From assembly GCA_004556745.1 (NCBI GenBank), contig SFFY01000005.1, forward strand, positions 5,379-69,378: a stretch of 64,000 bases of DNA, read 5' to 3'. This document shows, one piece after another, positions 15,966 through 24,550 of the stretch (positions within the stretch are counted from its first letter, which is position 1; each line of letters begins with the position of its first letter). The notes under the pieces were generated by a model. That model made no database searches. It saw only the letters and a program-made list of their open reading frames with translations, and was not told the origin of the DNA. The position numbers and the translations under genes were made by a program. This stretch comes from Bacteroidales bacterium (lineage in GTDB: Bacteria > Bacteroidota > Bacteroidia > Bacteroidales > Bacteroidaceae).

Positions 15966-16029
15966 ACCTGTATTAAGTTTAATTTCAAATATATCCAAAG
16001 CGTGGATTTTATCAAAATATTAAAGTTTC

Positions 16030-17085
16030 TCACCCTTCGCGCAGGAAATCAAAGGCTTCAAAGATTAAGTCTTTCTCGATGTGGCAATCGATGCGACAGT
16101 TTCCGACGCTTTCAAGCAGCGTGAAGTTGATGTGGTCGCCGGCGTTCTTCTTGTCGTGCCGCATCAGGGCGTACAGTTGCTCGTAGTCGTTGCAAGTGAA
16201 AGGGAGCGGGGCGTAGTGGTCGCGGATATAGCGCACCGTCTGCCTCATTCGCTCCGTGGGAAAACCCGCCAAGGCGGCGCTCAGCCATAGTTCGCAAATC
16301 AGTCCGAGGGCTACAGCGTGGCCGTGGAGCAGGGGAGCGGGCGATTCGAGCGCGAAACTTTCGAAGGCGTGCCCGAAGGTATGGCCGAGGTTGAGGGCTT
16401 TGCGAATGCCCTGCTCGCGCGGGTCTTCGGTAACGATGCGCTGCTTGAGCGAAACGCTTTCGCGCACCATTTCCTGCAACTCCTGAAAGTCGGGCTCCTG
16501 CCACGAGAAGTTCAGATGGCGTGCCAGCATTTCCTCGCTGCCGAGCAAGGCGTGCTTTATCATTTCAGCGTAGCCAGAAAGTAGGTTGGGGAGGTCGAGT
16601 GACCGCAACAACTCCGTGCTGATCACCACGGCGCGGCTTTCGGCAAACGCACCTATTTCGTTTTTCAAGCCATTAAAGTTGATGCCCGTCTTTCCTCCCA
16701 CCGCCGCGTCTACCATAGCGAGCAGCGTGGTCGGGACATTGACGAAACGAATGCCGCGCTTGAACGTCGCCGCTGCAAATCCGCCGAGGTCGGTCACCAT
16801 GCCGCCGCCGATGCAAAGCAGGAGCGAATGGCGCGTTGCACAGCCAGCCGACAGTTGCTGCCACACGCTGGCGCAGGTTTCCAAATGCTTGTGCGCGTCG
16901 CCCCTGCCAATCACGATTTGCAGGGTGGGCAAGCCCGGCGCAATGCTTTTGAAGTCGTCGGCAAAGAGCCGTGCCGTTTCTTCGTCGAAGAGCAGGGCAA
17001 CGCGGTCGGGCGAAATTTCTGCCGCCAACTTTGCCGCCGCTTCTGCGGGCTGTGACGTATATATAATATTGTGTGTCGCGTCCAT
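16030..17085 (-). CDS. aroB: 3-dehydroquinate synthase
   Basis: The protein has 351 residues from the ATG at 17085 (MDATHNIIYTS). Conserved features are GRGDAHK, GGGMVTDLGGFAAATFKRGIRF, NVPTTLLAMVDAAVGGKTGINF, and the metal ligands in HTFGHAFE and HGHAVALG. It converts DAHP to 3-dehydroquinate in the shikimate pathway and uses NAD and a divalent metal. An in-frame TTG at 17094 would add three residues, but the ATG is preferred. No other aro genes are nearby. A family F tract lies 14 bp upstream of the start. Confidence 0.96.
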   Translation of the reverse strand: MDATHNIIYTSQPAEAAAKLAAEISPDRVALLFDEETARLFADDFKSIAPGLPTLQIVIGRGDAHKHLETCASVWQQLSAGCATRHSLLLCIGGGMVTDLGGFAAATFKRGIRFVNVPTTLLAMVDAAVGGKTGINFNGLKNEIGAFAESRAVVISTELLRSLDLPNLLSGYAEMIKHALLGSEEMLARHLNFSWQEPDFQELQEMVRESVSLKQRIVTEDPREQGIRKALNLGHTFGHAFESFALESPAPLLHGHAVALGLICELWLSAALAGFPTERMRQTVRYIRDHYAPLPFTCNDYEQLYALMRHDKKNAGDHINFTLLESVGNCRIDCHIEKDLIFEAFDFLREG

Positions 17086-17099
17086 TATTGTCAAATATT

Positions 17100-17131
17100 A
17101 GTAGACGAGTTTACAAGTAAACGAGTAGACG
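17100..17131 (-). repeat. Repeat family F tract 3: four octamers upstream of aroB
   Basis: Units are AGTAGACG, AGTTTACA, AGTAAACG and AGTAGACG. With tract 4 (17178-17209) it forms an inverted pair around about 46 bp, able to fold into a long hairpin that could end the thioesterase transcript. Confidence 0.8.
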
Positions 17132-17177
17132 AGACAAGTTTCTTTTGGCTATATTTTTCTCAAGACAAACTTGTCTT

Positions 17178-17209
17178 GTTTACTTGTCTACTCGTTTACT
17201 TGTTTACTG
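17178..17209 (+). repeat. Repeat family F tract 4: four octamers at the thioesterase 3' end
   Basis: Units are GTTTACTT, GTCTACTC, GTTTACTT and GTTTACTG. The last unit contains the thioesterase stop codon (17204-17206, minus strand). Confidence 0.8.
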
Positions 17210-17647
17210 AAATTGCTCAAATTCTTCGATTGCCTTGCGGAACTCCTCGGGAATGTCTGCCGAGACCTGCTCTTTGAGCGAGAAGCAAACCATTACTGTG
17301 CGGCACTCGCAATGAATGTCGCCCGTTTCCTCGTTCACTGCCCGCTGATGCAGCGTGAAACTCTTTTGGCCGAGGTGCGAGATGCGCGTTTCCACCACAA
17401 TTTTGTCGCCGTAAAATATCGGCTTGATGAAGTCGGCGTTGATATTTGCTATAACGGGCGCAACCGTGCAATAGCGGTAGTCGAGATGCAAAACGGTGGA
17501 AAGATAGTCTTCCTTGCCGAGGTCGTAATATGAAAAGTAGGCATTATTGTTTACATGCCCGTAGCGGTCCACGTCGTTGAAGCGGATTTGGATAGGCACG
17601 CGGTGCCGGAAAAGAGCATCGGGAGTGGTGTCGATTTGAGTATGCAT
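17204..17647 (-). CDS. Acyl-CoA thioesterase, hotdog fold (YbgC/4HBT-like)
   Basis: The protein has 147 residues with the 4HBT signature: IQIRFNDVDRYGHVNNNAYFSYYDLGKEDYL, where the Asp in NDVDRYGHV is the expected catalytic residue. It probably hydrolyses a short- or medium-chain acyl-CoA in the cytoplasm; the substrate is unknown. The stop codon lies inside family F tract 4, as for the gene at 11216. It is followed by aroB on the same strand with an inverted repeat pair between them. Confidence 0.9.
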   Translation of the reverse strand: MHTQIDTTPDALFRHRVPIQIRFNDVDRYGHVNNNAYFSYYDLGKEDYLSTVLHLDYRYCTVAPVIANINADFIKPIFYGDKIVVETRISHLGQKSFTLHQRAVNEETGDIHCECRTVMVCFSLKEQVSADIPEEFRKAIEEFEQFQ

Positions 17648-17712
17648 AGTCTTTGTTATCGTATTGTTGGAATGAACGGCAAATAAAATTGTGTGTTGAA
17701 TTAGTTGATAGG

Positions 17713-17939
17713 TTATCTTGCACTGCGGGCGTATAAAATACGCCCAGTTGTCTCTGTTGTCGTCATATTAAGCGCATAATTCTTCGACCCGGAGTTGTCT
17801 CTTGTTGTCTGTGTTGTCGTTTTTATTTTGACGACAACCGGGACAACTTTTGACAACATTAATTCCTTGTATTGTCGTTTTATTTTGACGACAACTGGGA
17901 CAACTTTTTGACAACTTACAGTTGTCTTTCTGTGCGGCG
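17713..17939. repeat. Repeat family D, copy 1 (227 bp)
   Basis: It begins TTATCTTGC and ends GCGGCG. It contains a GGGCGTATAAAATACGCCC hairpin and repeated pairs of TTGTCGTTTTTATTTT / GACGACAACYGGGACAAC that form inverted repeats. It accounts for the 320-bp gap between the thioesterase and the 91-residue protein. A near-collinear 226-bp copy is at 21900-22125. An 81-residue frame over it is a by-product of the repeats. Confidence 0.85.
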
Positions 17940-17967
17940 TAGTTAATACTTTATTCAACTAACGCGC

Positions 17968-18243
17968 TTACATATCAAAGTAATTGCGTGCCACGGCGAG
18001 CAGCCTGCCTTCGTCGGGCACGCTTTCAAAGGAAGTTTCGTCCACGCGGCAGAGGTCGCTCACGGCATAGAGGTTTTGCTCCTCGTCCGTGCCGCAATTT
18101 TCTGAAACGGTGAACAGATGATTGCGGGCATCGGCCACGCGAATAGCCGCGTGACAGTATTCCGCCATTTCGCCGCGCTCGCGCAGCAATGCCGTCACGA
18201 AGCGCGACAGGGCGTGGGTGAAATCTTTTACTTCCTGGTTCAT
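17968..18243 (-). CDS. Hypothetical protein downstream of sdaA (91 aa)
   Basis: The frame starts at an ATG 6 bp after the sdaA stop and codes for 91 residues (MNQEVKDFTHALSRFVTALLRERGEMAEYCHAAIRVAD...). Codon usage resembles sdaA. There is no signal peptide or membrane segment. The sequence looks like a small alpha/beta protein with DEEQNLYAVSDLCRVDE in the middle. Tight coupling with sdaA suggests co-expression. The family is not recognised. Confidence 0.65.
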   Translation of the reverse strand: MNQEVKDFTHALSRFVTALLRERGEMAEYCHAAIRVADARNHLFTVSENCGTDEEQNLYAVSDLCRVDETSFESVPDEGRLLAVARNYFDM

Positions 18244-18249
18244 CAGATA

Positions 18250-19452
18250 TTATTTGCCATATTCGGCGGCAAGTCCGCCTTCGCTCGTTTCGCGATAAAG
18301 CGAGGGCAGGTCGTGCCCTGTCTGCTTCATCACCTCTACCGTCTTGTCGAAAGAAATGCGGTGGATGCCGTCGGCATAAGTGGCGTAGATGTTGGCATCA
18401 AGGGCGCGGGCGGCGGCGTGGGCGTTGCGCTCGATGCAGGGTATCTGTACGAGACCGCACACGGGGTCGCAGGTCATGCCGAGATGATGTTCGAGGCCCA
18501 TTTCTGCGGAATATTCAATCGTGGCCAGCGTGCCACCGAATACGTAATTGGCTGCAGCGGCTGCCATGGCGCATGCCACGCCCACTTCTGCCTGGCAACC
18601 GGCTTCTGCGCCCGAGATACTGGCGCGGGTCTTGGCCACGTTGCCAATCAGGCCGGCGGTGGCCAAGGCGTGCAAGATGCGCCGCTCGGGGAAACGGCGG
18701 CTCTTTTGTATGTGGTAGAGCACAGCGGGCACTACGCCCGATGCGCCGCACGTCGGGGCCGTGACGATTTGTCCGCCGGAGGCATTCTCCTCGCTCACTG
18801 CAAGGGCATAGGCAAACACAAGTCCGCGCGTCTGGAGATTAGAATTGTAGCCCATGGCGCGGATATAGTAGTCGGGGGCTTTGCGGCGCAGTTTGAGGCA
18901 GCCGGGCAGCACGCCCTCGTGTTCCAGTCCGCGTTCCACGGCGGCGCACATCACGCGCCACACCTCGGAGAGGTATTCCCAAATCGCCGGACCCTCGCAT
19001 TCTTCTACGTATTCCCAATAGGCTTTGCCGTTCACCTCGCACCAGTGTTTGATGTCGGTAAGAGAATTGAGCGGATAAACGTCGGGCGTGTCCAGGGGAC
19101 TAACCCCCTCTTCTGCCAATGCGCCGCCGCCCACACTGAACACCGTCCATGGGTCGTATGCCTCGCCTGTGTCGCCGGCGATGGCCTCGAACTTCATGCC
19201 GTTCGGGTGGAAGGGAAATACGATTTCAGGATGCCACACAATCGTGGTGCGGTCTTCGCCCAGTACTTGCAGGATGGCGTAGTCGGTAAGGTGGCCCTTG
19301 CCCGTCGCGGCAAGGCTGCCGTAGAGCGTGACGCGGAATTGGCGTGCTTCGGGGTGACGCTCGGCATATTGCTCGGCGGCGCGGCGCGGTCCCATGGTAT
19401 GGCTCGACGATGGGCCTTGGCCGATGCGGTAGAGTTCGCGGAGAGATTTCAT
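18250..19452 (-). CDS. sdaA: L-serine ammonia-lyase, 4Fe-4S, single chain
   Basis: The protein has 400 residues. It begins with the beta domain signature SLRELYRIGQGPSSSHTMGPRRAAEQY and continues into the alpha domain with Cys ligands in VTAPTCGASGVVPA, SGAEAGCQAEVGVACAMAAAA and CDPVCGLVQIPCIERNA, which hold the catalytic iron-sulfur cluster. It deaminates L-serine to pyruvate and ammonia. Beta and alpha regions are fused as in E. coli SdaA. A family C/B repeat block lies immediately upstream. Confidence 0.96.
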   Translation of the reverse strand: MKSLRELYRIGQGPSSSHTMGPRRAAEQYAERHPEARQFRVTLYGSLAATGKGHLTDYAILQVLGEDRTTIVWHPEIVFPFHPNGMKFEAIAGDTGEAYDPWTVFSVGGGALAEEGVSPLDTPDVYPLNSLTDIKHWCEVNGKAYWEYVEECEGPAIWEYLSEVWRVMCAAVERGLEHEGVLPGCLKLRRKAPDYYIRAMGYNSNLQTRGLVFAYALAVSEENASGGQIVTAPTCGASGVVPAVLYHIQKSRRFPERRILHALATAGLIGNVAKTRASISGAEAGCQAEVGVACAMAAAAANYVFGGTLATIEYSAEMGLEHHLGMTCDPVCGLVQIPCIERNAHAAARALDANIYATYADGIHRISFDKTVEVMKQTGHDLPSLYRETSEGGLAAEYGK

Positions 19453-19507
19453 GTTTTAGGGAGATGAGATGGATTTATATACTATATGTTGGTTGAATTA
19501 AGTATTA

Positions 19508-19808
19508 AGTGCCTGGAAGGCACTACGGAGCGCAGCGACGATAACCGGGTACGAAGTGCCCGGTAGGACGATGCACGGACGATGTGCCTGGAATTTTCGT
19601 GCAAACGAGAGCAATCAAGTTTACTTGAATTGCCGAGTGCAGCCGAAAATCTCAAAGAATAGGCACTACGCCACAGGACAGGCTCTTAAAACAATTCCAC
19701 AGGCGTACTGCCTTTCAGGCAGAATCATTGCAATAGCCGCCGCCGAGGACTTCGTCCCCGGTTATCGTTGCTTCGCTCCGTACTGCCTTCCAGGCAGATA
19801 ATACCTGC
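19508..19808. repeat. Repeat family C, copy 2, interrupted by a family B element
   Basis: This matches the 15740 copy nearly collinearly (TGCCTGGAAGGCACTACGGAGCG through to CTTCGCTCCGTACTGCCTTCCAGGCA). The inner left arm TGCCTGGAA/GGCACTACGCC is split by about 68 extra bases at 19594-19661. It occupies the 380-bp gap between sdaA and fbp; no gene is seen. Confidence 0.85.
19592..19650 (+). repeat. Repeat family B, 59-bp REP-like element (nested copy)
   Basis: It starts AATTTTCGTGCAAACGAG and ends GCCGAGTGCAGCCGAAAAT, so the ends are inverted (ATTTTCG/CGAAAAT). The centre is a hairpin CAAGT-TT-ACTTG. It lies inside family C copy 2. The copy at 24390-24448 is in the opposite orientation and has the same length. 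Confidence 0.8.
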
Positions 19809-19832
19809 ATCATATTGTCATTCGGTAGCACG

Positions 19833-21821
19833 CTATTCCTTGATAAAGCCCCGGCGGTAGGCAACGAGGAGTTTTTCGAGGTCGGCTATTTGCTCGCGCA
19901 GTTCTGCGCCTTTGTCTGTATCGTTCACCATGGCACGCTGTCCCATCATCTCGACAATCTGCGTGGTGGAACGGATATCCGTGCCGTTGAGAATGGCCTC
20001 TTCGGTAGAGGTAAAGGGCGCGTGCTGCACAAGTTGGAAACCCCGGCTATGGTAAACGAGCGTGTAGCCTGCGATACCCGTTGTGTCGTGGTAGGCCTTG
20101 GCGAAACCGCCGTCGATCACCATGAGTTTGCCGTCTGCCTTAATGGGATTTTCGCCGTTGGCGGCGCGGACGGGCACGTGACCGTTGATAATATGGCGGT
20201 GCTTGCCTTTCACGCCGAAACTGTCCATGATGCGGTCGCAAACGGCAGCGTTGTCGCGCAGCGAGTAATAATAACCCTTGTGCTCTTTGTGCGTCTCCTT
20301 GTCGGCGATAAAGTAGCGTTCAAACGTTGCCATCTTTGACTTATCGAACAAAGGCGAATGCGGGCCGCACCACAGGTACCAGAAGAAATCCGTTGCCTTG
20401 CGGCGTTCCTCGTCATCGGCAGCAGCGTCGTAGGCCGTGCGTACCGTCATGTCCACAGCATTGAGTAATTCGCGGCCTTTAAGCGGCGTGCCGTCGATGT
20501 CAACGGCCAAGAGTTCGCCATGCTCGTCTAGCGGCACGGAGGCATGGAACAATAGGTTTTCGTTGTATATGCCGTACATGCTGCCGTGGCGGAGCATTTT
20601 GCGCACATGGTTTTGCAGGTGTTCGCTGATGAGGAACGAGTGCTGGAGACGCTGCATGAGGTCTTCTTCCTCAGGCGAGAGGCGATAGGGGTCGGAGGGG
20701 TCGATGGTGGGGAAGAAGGTGTCGCGCAGGGGGTACTCTTTTCCTTCGAGCGTAATGGTACCCTTTTCCAAATCCATGCGTTCCAGCAGGGCGCGGTCGT
20801 CCATACCCCATTCCGGGTGTGCTTTATAGAGCTGGCCTTCCAGTTTGAACTGAATGACCGCCATGGCCTTGTGCATCTGCGAGAGGTAGCGGCAGGTCTT
20901 TTCGTTGGGACTGCGCTCGGGGTCTTCGAGTTTCGGCATGAAGATGTTGCAGGCATCGGCGTCGGGATAGGTTTCCATGGCAAAGGTGGCAAGCGGCAGC
21001 ATGTTGATGCCGTAGCCCTCTTCGAGCGTCTGCGTATTGGCGTAGCGCAGCGACACGCGCAGCACTCCGGCGATGCACGCCAGGTTGCCCGCAGCCGCAC
21101 CCATCCACAAAATGTCGTGGTTGCCCCATTGCAAGTCCCAATGATGATAGCCCGAGAGCGTGTCGAGAATCAGATGCGCCCCTGTGCCGCGGTCGAAGAT
21201 GTCGCCGAGGATATGCAGGCGGTCGATAGCGAGGCGCTGGATGAGCAGGCAAAGGGCTTCGACGAAGCCGGCGGCGCGTCCTGTGCCGATGATGGTCTGG
21301 ATAATCACGCTCACATAGGCCTGCTTGTTGCGGTCGTCGGAACTCTCGTGCAGGAGTTCCTCGATAATGTAGGCAAACTCCTCGGGCAGGCTCTTGCGCA
21401 CTTTTGAGCGCGTGTATTTCGACGATACGTTGCGGCACACGGCGATGAGTTGGTTGAGGGTTGTCTGATAGTAGTCCGACAGGTTTTTATCGGTCTGCCT
21501 CACGAGTTCGAGCTTCTGCTTGGGATAATAGATTAAGGTGCAGAGGTCTCTGATTTCCTGCTCTCGGAGCGTGTTGCCGAAGATGTCGCGCACCTTGCGC
21601 TTAATGTTTCCCGAGGCATTGCGCAGCACGTGCTGGAACGCTTCATTCTCACCGTGCAGGTCTGCCAGGAAATGCTCCGTGGGCTTCGGTAGGTGCAAGA
21701 TGGCTTCGAGGTTGATAATCTCTGTGGTGACCGAGGAAATTGTGGGGAAGTCGCGGGCCAAGAGGCGCAGATAGCGCAGGTCGGCGGCGATGTCTTTTGA
21801 GGAAATATGTTTCTTGTTCAT
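19833..21821 (-). CDS. fbp: Fructose-1,6-bisphosphatase, class III
   Basis: The protein has 662 residues, the size of class III (Firmicutes/Bacteroidetes-type) FBPases. Metallophosphatase motifs are clear: HFLADLHGENEAFQHVL, HILGDIFDRGTGAHLILD, WDLQWGNHDILWMGAAAG and a late HIINGHVPVRAANGENP. It hydrolyses fructose 1,6-bisphosphate in gluconeogenesis. The last lines (GAELREQIADLEKLLVAYRRGF) look like a short coiled coil. Monocistronic, with repeat blocks on both sides. Confidence 0.96.
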   Translation of the reverse strand: MNKKHISSKDIAADLRYLRLLARDFPTISSVTTEIINLEAILHLPKPTEHFLADLHGENEAFQHVLRNASGNIKRKVRDIFGNTLREQEIRDLCTLIYYPKQKLELVRQTDKNLSDYYQTTLNQLIAVCRNVSSKYTRSKVRKSLPEEFAYIIEELLHESSDDRNKQAYVSVIIQTIIGTGRAAGFVEALCLLIQRLAIDRLHILGDIFDRGTGAHLILDTLSGYHHWDLQWGNHDILWMGAAAGNLACIAGVLRVSLRYANTQTLEEGYGINMLPLATFAMETYPDADACNIFMPKLEDPERSPNEKTCRYLSQMHKAMAVIQFKLEGQLYKAHPEWGMDDRALLERMDLEKGTITLEGKEYPLRDTFFPTIDPSDPYRLSPEEEDLMQRLQHSFLISEHLQNHVRKMLRHGSMYGIYNENLLFHASVPLDEHGELLAVDIDGTPLKGRELLNAVDMTVRTAYDAAADDEERRKATDFFWYLWCGPHSPLFDKSKMATFERYFIADKETHKEHKGYYYSLRDNAAVCDRIMDSFGVKGKHRHIINGHVPVRAANGENPIKADGKLMVIDGGFAKAYHDTTGIAGYTLVYHSRGFQLVQHAPFTSTEEAILNGTDIRSTTQIVEMMGQRAMVNDTDKGAELREQIADLEKLLVAYRRGFIKE

Positions 21822-21899
21822 GGTTCGGAGTATATATACAGAACTATCTGTTATTTAATTTAACAGCAAAATTTAGTGCCCGAAGGCAAATTCGACATA

Positions 21900-22125
21900 T
21901 TATCTTGCGCGGCGGGCGTATAAAATACGCCCTGTTGTCCATGTTGTCGTCTTATTAAGCGTATAATATGCCAACCTCGGAGTTGTCTTTTGTTGTCTAT
22001 GTTGTCGTTTTTATTTGACGACAACTGGGACAACTTTTGACAACTTTTTTTTGCGTTGCCGTTTTTCATTATGACGACAACTATGACAACTTTTAGACAA
22101 CTTGCAGTTGTCTTTCTGCGCGGCG
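21900..22125. repeat. Repeat family D, copy 2 (226 bp)
   Basis: Collinear with 17713-17939, with the same GGGCGTATAAAATACGCCC hairpin, TTATTAAGCG, GGAGTTGTCT and GACGACAACTGGGACAAC blocks and the same GCAGTTGTCTTTCTG-type end. It lies in the 381-bp gap between fbp and rnz; no gene is seen there. Confidence 0.85.
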
Positions 22126-22202
22126 GGGCTATTTGCTAATTCACCCCAACTCATATAGAAACAATATTCTATTATTTTCTATAGTTTTTTATTGCCGTTT
22201 CC

Positions 22203-23126
22203 TTACACCTGAATGCAGAGGCCCTCGTTGGCGGCCAGGGTGTCGGGGAACACGGCGCGGGCCTCATTGAGCAGCACGGTGCTGTCGGTATATCTCTTAG
22301 AATAATGGCCGATGAGCAACCGCTTCGCGCCGGCGGCTTTGGCCACTTCGGCTGCCTGCCGCGCGGTGGAGTGCTGCGTTTGCTCGGCGCGGGGCGCGAG
22401 TTCTTCGGAGAAAGTGGCCTCATGGTAGAGCAAATCCACGCTGCGCAACTGTTCCGCATTTTGCAGCAACTGGCACGTGTCGGAACAATAGGCGTAGGAG
22501 CGGGGAGGGTCGGCGGGCGTGACGAGCCGCTCGTTCGGATAAAAGTCGCCCTCCTCCGTAGTCCAACCCTCACCGGCTTTAATCGCCGCGATGCGCGTGG
22601 AAGGAATTTGCAGGAAGTCAACCATGTCGCGGCGGATATGCGGCAGCAAGGGCTTTTCGCGAAAGAGGAAACCGCAGCTCGGCATACGGTGGCGCAGGGG
22701 TATGGTGTGCACCGTCAGAGAGCGGTCTTCGTAAATGAGGCACGGCTGTTGGTACACCTCTTCTGGCAGAGGGTCGAAGATTACCTTGTAGGCCATTCCC
22801 TTGCAGCAGTAGTCAAGCACGGGTTTGAGCAAGGCTTCGAGGTCGCGGTGCGCATGTATGTGCATGTCGGCCGTGCGCCCGAGCATTCCGAAGGTGGAAA
22901 TCAGTCCCGGAAGGCCGAAAAAGTGGTCGCCGTGCAGGTGCGAGATGAAGATGTGCCCAAGACTTTGGAATTTCAGGCGCATCTTGCGGAACTGATGCTG
23001 CGCACCCTCGCCGCAGTCTATCATAAACAGCTTTTCCCGCACGTTCACCACCTGCGCCGCCGGGAAATGCTGGATAGTGGGCACGGCACTGCCACAGCCG
23101 AGTATATTTACTTCAAATTTTTCCAT
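22203..23126 (-). CDS. rnz: Ribonuclease Z
   Basis: The protein has 307 residues from the ATG at 23126 (MEKFEVNILGCGSAVPT), the usual RNase Z start and length; upstream in-frame ATGs add only low-quality sequence. It has the beta-lactamase-fold metal motif HLHGDH at 63-68, a downstream YHEATF and IGHYSKRY. It removes the 3' trailer of pre-tRNAs. It is divergent from the thioredoxin-like lipoprotein gene, with about 210 bp between starts. Confidence 0.95.
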   Translation of the reverse strand: MEKFEVNILGCGSAVPTIQHFPAAQVVNVREKLFMIDCGEGAQHQFRKMRLKFQSLGHIFISHLHGDHFFGLPGLISTFGMLGRTADMHIHAHRDLEALLKPVLDYCCKGMAYKVIFDPLPEEVYQQPCLIYEDRSLTVHTIPLRHRMPSCGFLFREKPLLPHIRRDMVDFLQIPSTRIAAIKAGEGWTTEEGDFYPNERLVTPADPPRSYAYCSDTCQLLQNAEQLRSVDLLYHEATFSEELAPRAEQTQHSTARQAAEVAKAAGAKRLLIGHYSKRYTDSTVLLNEARAVFPDTLAANEGLCIQV

Positions 23127-23292
23127 AAAAATCATGATGTTTGCGCCGCGTGGGCAGTCCGAAAGATCATAACCACGCACATCGTAGGCAAACTTACGAA
23201 GTTTTTGCGGAAATTCATGATTATAAAGCCCCTTTTTCTGCTAAGAAAATGCTTTTTACCGGGCTGAAAAGCGTAATTCTCAAAAAACTTCG

Positions 23293-23300
23293 TACATTTG
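23293..23300 (+). promoter_or_regulatory. TACATTTG promoter box
   Basis: Matches TAnnTTTG and lies 36 bp before the thioredoxin-like gene. A TTTTCTGCTAAGAAAAT word is present about 50 bp further upstream. No good -33 box is seen. Confidence 0.5.
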
Positions 23301-23336
23301 CAATGTTCCACAATACGGACTATTAATTATTAATAT

Positions 23337-23903
23337 ATGACGACAATGAAAAAGATTATTTTAGCCAGCATGGCAACGCTCGTTTTTTTCGCCACGAGCT
23401 GTGCAAAGAATGCCCCTAAGCAGGCAGAACCCGCCGAACAGGCAGCAGCCGTTGAAGCAAGTGGAGACAACTATAAGGTGGTGCCTATCTCCACAAGCAT
23501 TCCCGGCACAAAGGTAATGGACGAAATAAAGAAGTTGTATGCCGGCAAGGTGGTGCTCGTAGATTTCTGGGCAACCTGGTGCGGTCCCTGCCGCCGCGCC
23601 ATGACGCAGATTGATGAAATCAAGGGCGACTTGCAGGAAAAAGGCTGTGTGTTCCTTTACGTCACGGGCGAAAGCTCTCCGTTCGATACGTGGTCGGACA
23701 TGATTAAAAACATAGACGGCGACCACATCCGCCTCACCGACGAGCAGTGGGGCGCACTCTGCCAAAGCCTCAATATCCCCGGCATACCGAGTTACCTGCT
23801 GCTCAACAAGGACGGCAGCACCGCATACGACAACCTCTCGGAAGGCGGTTATCCCGGCAGCGAAATATTGAAAAACAACATTGAAGTGGCTTTGACGAAA
23901 TAA
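23337..23903 (+). CDS. Thioredoxin-like lipoprotein (TlpA/ResA-type)
   Basis: The protein has 188 residues. A signal peptide MKKIILASMATLVFFATSC ends in a lipobox Cys near residue 22, then a low-complexity Ala/Glu linker leads to a thioredoxin fold with VLVDFWATWCGPCRRAM (C82-x-x-C85) and a cis-Pro region GIPSYLLLNKDG. It probably reduces or exchanges disulfides outside the inner membrane. Start could be 23337 or the second ATG at 23346. A strong terminator follows. Confidence 0.92.
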   Translation: MTTMKKIILASMATLVFFATSCAKNAPKQAEPAEQAAAVEASGDNYKVVPISTSIPGTKVMDEIKKLYAGKVVLVDFWATWCGPCRRAMTQIDEIKGDLQEKGCVFLYVTGESSPFDTWSDMIKNIDGDHIRLTDEQWGALCQSLNIPGIPSYLLLNKDGSTAYDNLSEGGYPGSEILKNNIEVALTK

Positions 23904-23931
23904 GCCCGCTCAAATTAAAACCAATCTTGCC

Positions 23932-23976
23932 GACACCCGGTGCAGAGCACGTCTCTGCGCCGGGTGTCTTGCTTTT
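23932..23976 (+). terminator. Rho-independent terminator
   Basis: Stem 23932-23947 with 23953-23968 (GACACCCGGTGCAGAG against its complement, one wobble), then TTGCTTTTT. It ends the thioredoxin-like lipoprotein transcript. Confidence 0.85.
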
Positions 23977-24112
23977 TGTCCGAATTATCCGCTTTGCGCC
24001 TCGCGATTCTCTTATATGAGCGCAAAAATTATCACCAATCTAATTTTTACTTTCACGGAGCAATTTTTTCCTTTCTGCCTGATATTTTTTCCTTCCCTAT
24101 AAGATATTTTTT

Positions 24113-24192
24113 GTTACAAAGTTTGTAACACGTATTACAAACTTTGTAACATGTGTTAGAAACTTTGTAACAAGCGTTACAAACTTTGTAAT
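24113..24192 (+). repeat. Repeat family A, copy 2
   Basis: Units start at 24113, 24134, 24155 and 24176, exactly 21 bp apart, with spacers ACGT, ATGT and AAGC. The variants (unit 2 ATTAC..., unit 3 GTTAGAA..., unit 4 ...TAAT) match copy 1. The left flank repeats the TTTCCTTTCTGCCTGATATTTT-type sequence. Confidence 0.9.
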
Positions 24193-24389
24193 AGACTTTC
24201 TCTTATCAGATAGTGAAAATTTTCTTGCTGAGAGTAAAAAATATCTCTGAGGAAATAAAATCTGTCTGCCGTGTGCGCACAGATTGTCACGTGTGATAAT
24301 GATAGGGCGTTGCTAAGAGAATTGCGGACTTGTGCCGGCCTGTGCCGCGGCAAATAAAAGCCTTCGTGTTCAACAGACGTTTTCTTGAC

Positions 24390-24448
24390 ATTTTCGGCTG
24401 CGCTCGGCTATATGAGCAAGCTCTATTGCACTCGCTTGCACGAAAATT
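24390..24448 (-). repeat. Repeat family B, 59-bp REP-like element
   Basis: Reverse complement of the nested element at 19592-19650: the same 59-bp length and ends. The central hairpin is GAGC-TT-GCTC instead of CAAGT-TT-ACTTG, so two base pairs differ in a compensatory way. Confidence 0.78.
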
Positions 24449-24490
24449 GGCGGCGGCTCGGCATAGTCCGATCAAACAAGTTTGTCGGTC

Positions 24491-24550
24491 TCTGCGCTCG
24501 CCTTGTACAAACGTTCATATACATTCACCTTTGTACAAGGCGAGCGCAGA
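24491..24550. repeat. 21-bp-arm inverted repeat
   Basis: Arms 24491-24511 (TCTGCGCTCGCCTTGTACAAA) and 24530-24550 are perfect reverse complements with an 18-base loop. Outer sequences (CGGCATAG / CTATGCCG) continue the symmetry imperfectly. Confidence 0.75.

Noticed and set aside
17713..17958. Open frame of 81 residues on the minus strand
   Set aside because: It reads through the TTGTCGT blocks of family D, giving internally repeated peptides (KVVPVVVKIK twice); a by-product of the DNA repeats.
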